From assembly GCA_018695135.1 (NCBI GenBank), contig JABHOV010000079.1, positions 1 through 34,223 on the forward strand: 34,223 nucleotides of DNA, read 5' to 3'. The DNA comes from Candidatus Melainabacteria bacterium (lineage in GTDB: Bacteria > Cyanobacteriota > Vampirovibrionia > LMEP-6097). The notes below the pieces were generated by a model. The model had not been told where the DNA came from, did not search any database, and was given only the letters and a program-made list of their open reading frames with translations. Shown piece after piece: positions 27,900 through 34,223 of the stretch. Made by a program: the position numbers and the translations under genes. Numbering within the stretch: position 1 is the first letter of the stretch; every line of letters begins with the position of its first letter.

Positions 27900-29430
27900 A
27901 ACTCAAGTTTAGAAACTCGTTTTTGTAGACCTTGAATGAAGAGTTGTTTGCAACAAGCACAGCAGAGCAAGGCATGATTTCTTCAATAATTTCAAGACCG
28001 TTTTCTTTGAGAGTAGCTCCAGTAGCAACCAAATCAACTATCACATCACTTAGTTCAGTAAGTGGACCCAGCTCGACAGATCCATATAAGTTAATCACTT
28101 CAACCTCAAGACCCTTTTGTGCAAAAAACGCATTGGTCAGATTAGGGAAGGTAGTGGCGACTCTGGCATAATTCGGCAAATCAGCAACAGATTGGTATAA
28201 GCCATTCTTGGCGCAAACACAAAGCTTGCAATGACCATAATCCAAATCTTTTAATTTAACCAAGCTAGCATTAGAGTCAATAACTGTATCAAGTCCAACT
28301 ACGCCAAGGTCAGCAGCCCCATGCTCAACGTAGGTTGGTACATCATGCCCGCGCACCAACAAAAGCTCTACCTTATCAAAACCCAAGCCAGGACCAGCGT
28401 CTAGCACTAGCTTGCGTTTATTAGTGATTTCAGCAAGCAAGCCTTGTGTCTTGAGAAAATCAAGCGCACCTTGTAATAGAGTACCTTTGGATAAAGCAAT
28501 TTTGAGAACTTTGTTATTAGTAATATTTTTTTTGTTTTGCCCAGGTAACAAACATTGATCAGCCATCACTGACATCAAACGAGGTAAATAAAATGCAAAA
28601 CCAATAGCTGGTAGATCCTTACCGAATTCTTTCAGTAAGTTGTCGTAGCGGCCGCCTCGCGCAAGCAATTTGCCCTGCCCCTCAACATGTAAATTAAAAT
28701 GCAAACCAGTATATAAATTCAAATCAGGGCATTGAAGTGGATCAAAAACAATCGCATCATCCATCTTAAGCAAATCACGAATACCACTCAAGTCCAATCC
28801 CAGGGAAGCTTCAAGTGCATCAACATCAGACGTCAATAGCGCAAGTAATGGGTGATCAGCAAAAATATGTTTTTTGAAACTAATTAAATCACCAGCCAAA
28901 ACCATGTCATGAAGACGAGCCCCAATGTCAGGATACTTGTCAATTATCGCTCTCCAAATTCCAGCATCAGTGATACTTAGTCGATAATTCTTAATAGCTA
29001 ATTGCTTCACTGAATCCAGAACTAACTTAACGGTCTCAAGATCAGACTCAGCATCTCCAATATGTTCGATACCCACTTGACGAATCTCACGCGAGTCATC
29101 AGTAGCAACTCCTTTGTATCTAAAAATACTAGAGTCGTAGAATAGTTTAAGAGGAAACTCAAGCTCTGAAGCTCTTGATGCGACCAAACGCGCAATTGGT
29201 TGAGTCATCTCCGTTCTTAAGGCAAGCACCTTACCGTCTTTATCAACAAGCTTGAAAATCTCATTACTAAACTTGCTATTAGTCTTAGAAATCACTTGCA
29301 AATCTACTAAACTAGGGATTGAGATTTCTTCAAAGCCTTGCTTGGTATATAAATCAACCAAAGACGAGCTAACAAAATCTTGCTTACGCAATTCAGATGG
29401 TAGCCATGTTTTGATGCCTTTAAGATTCAT
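27898..29430 (-). CDS. hisG: Fused ATP phosphoribosyltransferase: regulatory HisZ + catalytic short-form HisG
   Basis: The first step of histidine biosynthesis (ATP + PRPP to PR-ATP). Residues 1 to about 290 are HisZ, a HisRS-like class II synthetase fold: MNLKGIKTWLPSELRKQDFV, LRTEMTQPIARLVA, DSREIRQVGIEHIGD, KLLARGGRYDNLLKEFGKDL, PAIGFAFYLPRLM. A Lys/Asn linker (NKKNITNN, about 299-306) leads to HisG-short, 308-510: LKIALSKGTLLQGALDFL, VEHGAADLGVVGLDTVI, and the PRPP site VDLVATGATLKEN (465-477). HisZ and short HisG are normally two proteins forming a hetero-octamer; here they are one 510-aa chain with no internal stop. The ATG overlaps the upstream SPFH gene's stop (TAATG), so they are translationally coupled. 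Confidence 0.92.
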   Translation of the reverse strand: MNLKGIKTWLPSELRKQDFVSSSLVDLYTKQGFEEISIPSLVDLQVISKTNSKFSNEIFKLVDKDGKVLALRTEMTQPIARLVASRASELEFPLKLFYDSSIFRYKGVATDDSREIRQVGIEHIGDAESDLETVKLVLDSVKQLAIKNYRLSITDAGIWRAIIDKYPDIGARLHDMVLAGDLISFKKHIFADHPLLALLTSDVDALEASLGLDLSGIRDLLKMDDAIVFDPLQCPDLNLYTGLHFNLHVEGQGKLLARGGRYDNLLKEFGKDLPAIGFAFYLPRLMSVMADQCLLPGQNKKNITNNKVLKIALSKGTLLQGALDFLKTQGLLAEITNKRKLVLDAGPGLGFDKVELLLVRGHDVPTYVEHGAADLGVVGLDTVIDSNASLVKLKDLDYGHCKLCVCAKNGLYQSVADLPNYARVATTFPNLTNAFFAQKGLEVEVINLYGSVELGPLTELSDVIVDLVATGATLKENGLEIIEEIMPCSAVLVANNSSFKVYKNEFLNLS

Positions 29431-30266
29431 TAGTTCTGCTGTAAGAGTTTATCAAGATTGACCAAGGTATTACCCTTCAGCCCCATAATAACTGGTACTT
29501 TCTTGTCGGAATGCTCAATCATATCAAGGTATTCAAGCTCAGCGACACTAGGATTGCCATGAATTGCGTTTCCTTTGATTTCAACTTGTTGAGCAATTGC
29601 TTCACCGCGAATAATCTCAATTTGTTTTTCTTTAACAGCGATTGCTTTTTTGATTTGTGCAAGCTGTGCTTTTTGAAGTGCTATTTGCTTACGTTCAATT
29701 GCATCTATATATTCTTGAGAAAATTCAATTTTGCGTAAAAATACATCCTTAAGTTCAAAACCAGATTGTTTGAAAGATCCAGAAAGATACTCAAGAAGCT
29801 CATGCGTTACAGTTTTTCTTGTCTCTTCGGTATAAAGTGCGTCAGCAACGTGACCGGCAATAATTTCTTGCATTACCTTACCAATCTTGGATTTAAGTAC
29901 TGGTTGATAATCGGTTCTTAGAGTTTGATAAACCTGAGGTGCTTGTGATTTGATCATTTGAGTAACAATCGAAGCTTCAATACCTACGATCTGACCATCC
30001 TTAGTTTTTGCCACTATCGGCTCACCCAAACGTGTCTCATCTTCGATATTGTTTGAAAAAGAATAAGTAATTATTCTGGTATCAAAAATAATTAGTGTTT
30101 GCACAAAAGGGATCAAGTAATGCAAACCTTCAGCTAGTGCCTTTTGTTGCACACCACCTTTGAGGTTAAATATCACCCCCGTCCTACCTTCCGGTATGAC
30201 TTTGACAGACTGGGATAGCCCTGCCAAAACTAAAAATACTACGATAATCGGAGTTTTGTTTTTCAT
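29430..30266 (-). CDS. SPFH/prohibitin-family membrane protein B
   Basis: A band-7/prohibitin-like protein. A short N-terminal hydrophobic anchor (PIIVVFLVLAGLSQSV, residues 6-21) is followed by VKVIPEGRTGVIFNLKGGVQ, then LAEGLHYLIPFVQTLIIFDTR, the classical SPFH start. The C-terminal half is helical (QIALQKAQLAQIKKAIAVKE, KQIEIIRGEA), the coiled coil used for ring assembly. Members form large membrane rings and often control FtsH-type proteases. It lies 12 nt after a second SPFH gene with SD AAGGAAA; the pair is reminiscent of HflK/HflC. Its stop overlaps hisZG. The 278-aa length is normal for prohibitins. Confidence 0.88.
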   Translation of the reverse strand: MKNKTPIIVVFLVLAGLSQSVKVIPEGRTGVIFNLKGGVQQKALAEGLHYLIPFVQTLIIFDTRIITYSFSNNIEDETRLGEPIVAKTKDGQIVGIEASIVTQMIKSQAPQVYQTLRTDYQPVLKSKIGKVMQEIIAGHVADALYTEETRKTVTHELLEYLSGSFKQSGFELKDVFLRKIEFSQEYIDAIERKQIALQKAQLAQIKKAIAVKEKQIEIIRGEAIAQQVEIKGNAIHGNPSVAELEYLDMIEHSDKKVPVIMGLKGNTLVNLDKLLQQN

Positions 30267-30278
30267 TGAATTTCCTTT

Positions 30279-31172
30279 TTATAATTGCTCATCAAAAATT
30301 AAAGTTGTACGGCTACCAAAAATCTGCGCCTTGCGGAATTTAATATATTCAGGGTTTCTGGTAAGTGCATTCACCTTGAGCCTAATTGCTTCAGCCTCAC
30401 CTTGAGCCTGCGTAATAACCGCATCACGCTTGTTTCTTTCTTCTACAATAATATTGTCTTTAGTGTCAAGGTCTATTCTTGCTCTTTGTTTTCCTTCAAT
30501 TGCACTTTGATAAGCATCAGAGAAAGTAACTTCATCTAACAAAAACTCTGTTACCACTATTCTATAGCTCTTTAGCTTCTCGGCTAAAGCAACTGAAACC
30601 TTGTTAGCAATTGTCCTACGGTCTTCACTATAAATAGCAGAAACAGTGTAACCAGAAACAACTTCACGTACAATACTTCTTACAACCGGGGTGATAATTT
30701 TGTCTACATAGGATGTGAAACTATCGTTACCAAGATTTTGATGTAACCACCATAGTTCTTTAAAGTCAGGTCTAGCACGAATAGTCACGTCTGCTGTAAT
30801 ATTTTGTCCATCAGCAGTGAGGGTCTGAATGGAATTACCCATAATGCGAGCACCACGTTTGGATCTTGCTGATTTATCTGAGAAAATATAACTAATTTCT
30901 CTTACATCATAAGTAGTAGCTTGCTGCATCAATGGAATAATGATCTGTACACCCTCTTCAAGAACTCTTTTTTCCATTCCTGTGACTCTATTAAAGATGA
31001 TCGCTCTTTGACCAGCACCGACCAAAATAACGAAATTGGGAACGATAAAGATCGCAAATATAATGATCAATATCGTCCATTTATTCTTCCCCAAAAAATC
31101 ATCGGGGTCAAAAGAGCCGCCATTCTTGAAATTGCGGGCATTGAAGAAATCAGGTATATCAGGTTTATCCAT
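30279..31172 (-). CDS. SPFH/prohibitin-family membrane protein A
   Basis: The 297-aa band-7/prohibitin-like protein has a cytoplasmic N-terminal tail (about 30 residues, FNARNFKNGGSFDPDDFLGK), one membrane helix (WTILIIIFAIFIVPNFVILV) and then GAGQRAIIFNRVTGMEKRVL with LEEGVQIIIPLMQQATTYDVR, the SPFH domain. The C-terminus has the charged coiled coil QARIDLD-like KQRARIDLDTKDNIIVEERN and AQGEAEAIRLKVNAL. First gene of the SPFH-A, SPFH-B, hisZG run. The ATG at 31172 follows the extended -10 TGtTAAGAT by 7 nt. The two SPFH proteins probably form a mixed ring, as HflK/HflC and prohibitin 1/2 do (inference). Confidence 0.88.
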   Translation of the reverse strand: MDKPDIPDFFNARNFKNGGSFDPDDFLGKNKWTILIIIFAIFIVPNFVILVGAGQRAIIFNRVTGMEKRVLEEGVQIIIPLMQQATTYDVREISYIFSDKSARSKRGARIMGNSIQTLTADGQNITADVTIRARPDFKELWWLHQNLGNDSFTSYVDKIITPVVRSIVREVVSGYTVSAIYSEDRRTIANKVSVALAEKLKSYRIVVTEFLLDEVTFSDAYQSAIEGKQRARIDLDTKDNIIVEERNKRDAVITQAQGEAEAIRLKVNALTRNPEYIKFRKAQIFGSRTTLIFDEQL

Positions 31173-31179
31173 TTAAGTG

Positions 31180-31188
31180 ATCTTAACA
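31180..31188 (-). promoter_or_regulatory. Extended -10 of the SPFH-hisZG operon
   Basis: TGtTAAGAT on the minus strand ends 7 nt before the ATG at 31172. No SD is present. Confidence 0.5.
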
Positions 31189-31233
31189 TAGAGGTTAAGG
31201 GAAAGGGGAAAAGGTATTAGAGAAAAGGAAATA

Positions 31234-31272
31234 TGAGTTAAGGATTTATTAAAACTACTATCCTTAAGCTCA
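31234..31272. repeat. Hairpin in the divergent SPFH-gap promoter region
   Basis: TGAGTTAAGGAT (31234-31245) pairs with ATCCTTAAGCTCA (31260-31272), with one bulged base and a 14-nt loop. A purine-rich tract to the left (GGGAAAGGGGAAAAGG) and TTCCCTATTCCC to the right may extend it imperfectly. Possible regulator or insertion remnant. Confidence 0.5.
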
Positions 31273-31297
31273 TTCCCTATTCCCTATTCCTTAGCTC

Positions 31298-31306
31298 TGT
31301 TATAAT
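31298..31306 (+). promoter_or_regulatory. Extended -10 of gap
   Basis: TGtTATAAT ends 10 nt before the ATG at 31317, leaving a leader of only a few nucleotides. No SD is present. Confidence 0.6.
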
Positions 31307-31316
31307 TCTTACTATT

Positions 31317-32345
31317 ATGTCAAAAGTCAAAGTAGGTATTAACGGTTTTGGAAGAATAGGAAGAAATGTATTCCGTACTCTCAATCAAAATTTTGCGGAT
31401 AGCATTGAAGTTGTTGCAATCAACGATCCAGTGTCTGACCCCAAAATCTCAGCTCACCTTATCAAATACGATAGTATTCTTGGTAGATACAAAGGTAGCG
31501 TATCAGCAACTGACAATGACATCACAATAGATGGCAAAACAACTAAGTTCTTAAGAGAACGTAATCCCGCAGACATTGGCTGGGACAAACTTGGTGTCGA
31601 TATTGTTCTCGAGTGTTCTGGTGTATTCACTGACGGAACCAAGGCTCAAGCTCATATCGATGCTGGTGCCAAAAAAGTATTAATCTCTGCACCTGCTAAA
31701 AACGAAGACATTACTATTGTAATGGGCGTAAATGATGATCAGTATGATCCTAAAATTCACAATATTATTTCAAACGCCAGTTGTACAACCAACTGTTTAG
31801 CTCCAGTAACAAAAGTATTAGACGACAAATTTGGTATTGAAACAGGCTTGATGACTACAATTCATGCTTACACATCTGACCAAAGACTTTTGGATAATGC
31901 TCACTCAGACCCGCGTAGATCAAGAGCTGCTGCTCAATCAATGATTCCTACAACTACTGGTGCTGCTAAAGCAATCAGCTTGGTTATGCCTCATCTTGCT
32001 GGCAAACTCAATGGTTTTGCAATCAGAGTTCCTACGCCAAACGTATCTGTAACTGATGTTGTTTTCACTTTCAAAACTGATGTAACTAAAGAATCAATTA
32101 ACGCTGCTCTTAAAGAAGCGGCTGAAGGAAAACTCAAAGGTATTCTTGATTACACAGAAGAGCCATTAGTCTCAATCGATTTCACATCTGATCCTCACTC
32201 ATCAATTATTGATGCTGCGATGACTACAGTTGTTGGTACTAGACAAGCTAAATTACTTAGCTGGTATGACAATGAATATGGTTACTCTAACCGTCTTTGT
32301 GAGCTTGCTATCAAAGTAGGCAACTTGCTTCCAGTAGCTGCTTAA
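31317..32345 (+). CDS. gap: Glyceraldehyde-3-phosphate dehydrogenase, class I
   Basis: The phosphorylating glycolytic/gluconeogenic GAPDH. The 342-aa protein has the Rossmann start VKVGINGFGRIGRNVFRTL, VVAINDP with YDSILGRYKG, the active-site SNASCTTNCLAPV, then TTIHAYTSDQRLLDNAHSDP, RRSRAAAQSMIPTTTGAAKA and the C-terminal WYDNEYGYSNRLCELA. All catalytic residues (Cys and His of the pair) are present. The N in AIND(P) after the second strand is compatible with NAD use; cofactor preference cannot be fixed by eye. A single-gene unit followed by a long nested hairpin. Confidence 0.97.
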   Translation: MSKVKVGINGFGRIGRNVFRTLNQNFADSIEVVAINDPVSDPKISAHLIKYDSILGRYKGSVSATDNDITIDGKTTKFLRERNPADIGWDKLGVDIVLECSGVFTDGTKAQAHIDAGAKKVLISAPAKNEDITIVMGVNDDQYDPKIHNIISNASCTTNCLAPVTKVLDDKFGIETGLMTTIHAYTSDQRLLDNAHSDPRRSRAAAQSMIPTTTGAAKAISLVMPHLAGKLNGFAIRVPTPNVSVTDVVFTFKTDVTKESINAALKEAAEGKLKGILDYTEEPLVSIDFTSDPHSSIIDAAMTTVVGTRQAKLLSWYDNEYGYSNRLCELAIKVGNLLPVAA

Positions 32346-32366
32346 TTAATTTACAAAAATCATAGA

Positions 32367-32448
32367 CTAGGAGCGTGTAACCCAGCCCATATTAACCAAC
32401 TGACGTCCTAATATTTAGGTGAAGTTGGGCTGGATGACAAGCTCCTAG
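32367..32448. terminator. Long nested inverted repeat after gap
   Basis: Arms 32367-32389 and 32426-32448 pair over 23 bp with 3 mismatches (CTAGGAGC...GCTCCTAG, CCAGCCCA...TGGGCTGG). Inside, CCAACT and AGTTGG allow a competing fold. It lies between the convergent gap and secreted-protein genes and probably ends both transcripts, although no U-tract follows. Confidence 0.65.
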
Positions 32449-32471
32449 AGAGCTTGTTCAACAGGGTCTTT

Positions 32472-33254
32472 CTAATAACTCAAAAACTTAATGGTGTCGA
32501 CGGTCTTAGAGATGGTCTGACCATCAACATCAAGCTCAAGTAATATTTCAAGCTTATCAAGAGGCTGCTCTTTTTTAAGAGTCAAATTGACTGCAATAAT
32601 TTCATCTGTTAAGAACTTGGCTTCCTGTCCATTGATGCGCGGCTTGCGAATTGTCTTTGCTAATGTAAAACCATAGGTCTCTATGTTTGCGATCGTAACA
32701 AACATATTTTCTGAAAATATACGCTCGTTGGGACCAAGCAATTCTGCCTTACTAATCCCCATAAAAGGTAAAGAGAATTCATTCTTCAACAACTCTATCC
32801 CTGAACTGATCTTGGAATTGTCTACAGTTTCTGCAAAGTCTGGAATTAAACTAACAGACTTGATACTGGCTTTAGCTTCACCACTATAATTCACTCGAGT
32901 TAGTGAACCATGAAACAACAATTCATCCTGACTTGGTTTTTTAGCAAAGAAAACTCTAATCAAAGAGTTGTTTTGATCAACAGTTTTAAACAAAATACTA
33001 TCCTCACCTTCAATGATATTTTTAGGGCAAAGTTCGGCACCATTACCATTTTCAGTTAAGGCAAAACTACTATGCATCGAAAATGATTCATTAATCACGA
33101 ATGCATTTTTTGGTTCAAATTCAAGTTCAATTTCGAGAGCTGCTATTTTTTTCAATTCTTCTCCGTGAAGCTTGATACGAAATTCTTCTGCATGTAGTGG
33201 CAAAGCCAATAATGTGAGAATCAACAAATGCACAGCGATTGTTTTATTTAGCAC
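32472..33254 (-). CDS. Secreted protein of unknown function, possible cohesin-like beta sandwich (260 aa)
   Basis: The N-terminus MLNKTIAVHLLILTLLALPL with following HAEEF is a clear Sec signal peptide (cleavage probably after HA, about residue 22). The next 130 residues alternate as beta strands: ELKKIAALEIELEFEPKNAF, ILFKTVDQNNSLIRVFFAKK, LLFHGSLTRVNY, KASIKSVSLIPDF. The strand pattern recalls cohesin-type domains (carrier/anchoring modules), but I cannot claim a family match. The C-terminal third is another strand-rich segment. It overlaps the 3' end of lpxC by 11 nt, so the genes are co-translated. Probably periplasmic or surface-exposed. Confidence 0.72.
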   Translation of the reverse strand: MLNKTIAVHLLILTLLALPLHAEEFRIKLHGEELKKIAALEIELEFEPKNAFVINESFSMHSSFALTENGNGAELCPKNIIEGEDSILFKTVDQNNSLIRVFFAKKPSQDELLFHGSLTRVNYSGEAKASIKSVSLIPDFAETVDNSKISSGIELLKNEFSLPFMGISKAELLGPNERIFSENMFVTIANIETYGFTLAKTIRKPRINGQEAKFLTDEIIAVNLTLKKEQPLDKLEILLELDVDGQTISKTVDTIKFLSY

Positions 33255-34050
33255 AACAAACCTCCTGTAATAATTTAGCAGCCCTAGAGTTCAGTTCATG
33301 ACCACCTTTGTGACTAGTAACATGCATTGCAATCTTGACTGGATTCATTCCAGAAAGTCTCAAGTCACCAATTAAATCAAGTGCTTTATGTCTGGCTGGT
33401 TCATTTGCTTGATGCAAATCATGAGTAAAATCATCTTCAGTCAAACCAATCACCCAACCACTAAGTCCAAGCATTTTATTTTCTTCTTCATTACTAAAAG
33501 TACGAGCAGTAGCAATATCATCAATTGATTCATCAATAGACCAAGTATATTCTTGCTTACCAATCTTGGGGTGTTTCCAATCAAGACAATAAGTCAATTT
33601 GAAATCTGGACTAGGTTTCAAAACAATATACCGAGAATCATCATTCTCATCAACAATTCGATATTCTTGTTCAAGGTGATATTGAATACCGCGATCACCT
33701 TGTCTTAGACCTGCCTGCTTAAAGAAATCGATCCATAGCTTTGCTGAACCATCACCAAAAGGTAATTCTGACTCACTAATACTAAGATCAAAATTATCGA
33801 GTCCATAGATTGATGCAGCAGCTAAAAAATGTTCAGTTAAGCAAAGACATTCACCTGCCTTGGCAAGCACTGTATTACGTTGAGTGCTATGTAAATTATC
33901 AATATGAGCCTCGATCAATACATTATTGAGTAAAAACCTTAATCCATTAGCATCATTAGCAGTAATCACAGCTTTGATTAGTTCTCGACTAATAATGCCT
34001 TTCGACTCTAATTCATTGTCTTTTATGTAGTATTGGGTGTTATTCACCAT
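33244..34050 (-). CDS. lpxC: UDP-3-O-acyl-N-acetylglucosamine deacetylase
   Basis: The zinc-dependent, committed step of lipid A biosynthesis. The 268-aa protein carries CLCLTEHFLAAASIYGLDN (TxEHLLAA, with a zinc His), LPFGDGSAKLWIDF (MDGSA-like; Met replaced by Gly), ATARTF, and NEPARHKALDLIGDLRLSG (the RHK.LDxxGDL block with the other two zinc ligands). The C-terminal SHKGGHELNSRAAK corresponds to the xSGHxLN catalytic His region. The sequence is divergent and a little shorter than the roughly 300 aa of Proteobacteria but keeps the ligands. The ATG at 34050 follows TATAAT by 8 nt. It shows the host makes lipid A, in agreement with lptF. Confidence 0.9.
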   Translation of the reverse strand: MVNNTQYYIKDNELESKGIISRELIKAVITANDANGLRFLLNNVLIEAHIDNLHSTQRNTVLAKAGECLCLTEHFLAAASIYGLDNFDLSISESELPFGDGSAKLWIDFFKQAGLRQGDRGIQYHLEQEYRIVDENDDSRYIVLKPSPDFKLTYCLDWKHPKIGKQEYTWSIDESIDDIATARTFSNEEENKMLGLSGWVIGLTEDDFTHDLHQANEPARHKALDLIGDLRLSGMNPVKIAMHVTSHKGGHELNSRAAKLLQEVCCAK

Positions 34051-34058
34051 ATAGGCTT

Positions 34059-34064
34059 ATTATA
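34059..34064 (-). promoter_or_regulatory. -10 of lpxC
   Basis: A perfect TATAAT on the minus strand ends 8 nt before the ATG. No SD is present. Confidence 0.6.
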
Positions 34065-34118
34065 GCCCGAACTAAGATTAAATATTCTTAATGTTTACTA
34101 CCTATCTATACACTTTGC

Positions 34119-34124
34119 TATAAT
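34119..34124 (+). promoter_or_regulatory. -10 of the gene at the right edge
   Basis: TGcTATAAT (extended -10) lies 43 nt before the ATG at 34168, with TTTACT 19 nt further upstream as a weak -35. Confidence 0.5.
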
Positions 34125-34167
34125 TTGTATTGGCGTATTAACCTTTTGTTTTACGTAAATAATAACT

Positions 34168-34223
34168 ATGCTTGGATCGCTGAAAAATACAGCATTAAGA
34201 TTTATGGGACGAGTGCCCTTAAT
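34168..34223 (+). CDS. Start of an unidentified gene (truncated by the window edge)
   Basis: ATG at 34168 opens a frame MLGSLKNTALRFMGRVPL to the end of the window. There are only 18 codons, too few to name a family. The upstream extended -10 supports a real gene divergent from lpxC. There is no clear SD. Confidence 0.45.
   Translation, partial: MLGSLKNTALRFMGRVPL

Overview
The window looks like chromosome from an AT-rich, diderm, heterotrophic bacterium. LpxC and an LptF-type permease imply lipid A/LPS and an outer membrane. A clear Ycf23/DUF561 protein, a family best known from cyanobacteria and plastids, together with the absence of any photosynthesis gene, makes a non-photosynthetic Cyanobacteriota lineage (Melainabacteria/Vampirovibrionia or a close sister) the best guess. 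That placement is inference; no rRNA is present to test it.

Layout. 1-4.2 kb: 5' part of dnaE (-), deoC (+), the RNase P RNA gene (-), an acidic orphan protein and a soluble orphan histidine kinase (-). 4.3-7.2 kb: two tandem paralogous small proteins of unknown family, then tsaC (+) converging on trmL and an Eda-like aldolase gene (-). 7.3-11.0 kb: two different AbiE-type toxin-antitoxin pairs pointing at each other, with a radical SAM gene (COG0731-like) between them that is translationally coupled to the second toxin. 11.0-17.2 kb: a duplicated promoter region around a dispersed palindromic repeat, then three unrecognised genes (953, 740 and 129 aa); the 740-aa protein carries a SAP-like motif. 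This is the strongest candidate for an undescribed system. 17.2-22.7 kb: thyX, a DUF4143 AAA ATPase, mazG-argF, nrnA and a small acidic protein. 22.8-25.7 kb: a MITE-like element, rsmE, serS and a small disordered protein. 25.7-31.2 kb: a minus-strand block of two SPFH proteins, a fused HisZ-HisG, a 72-bp perfect inverted repeat, ycf23 and lptF. 31.3-34.2 kb: gap, a secreted protein overlapping lpxC, and the first codons of a further gene.

A window-wide pattern stands out. About fifteen genes that begin transcription units have a -10 hexamer only 6-10 nt before the start codon and no Shine-Dalgarno sequence, so they are probably leaderless. The genes with real leaders and AAGGA-type sites are mostly internal operon genes and the lineage-specific unknowns. 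Dispersed repeats (GTCATTGCGAG elements, a MITE, long inverted repeats) fill much of the intergenic DNA and in places reach into coding sequence.
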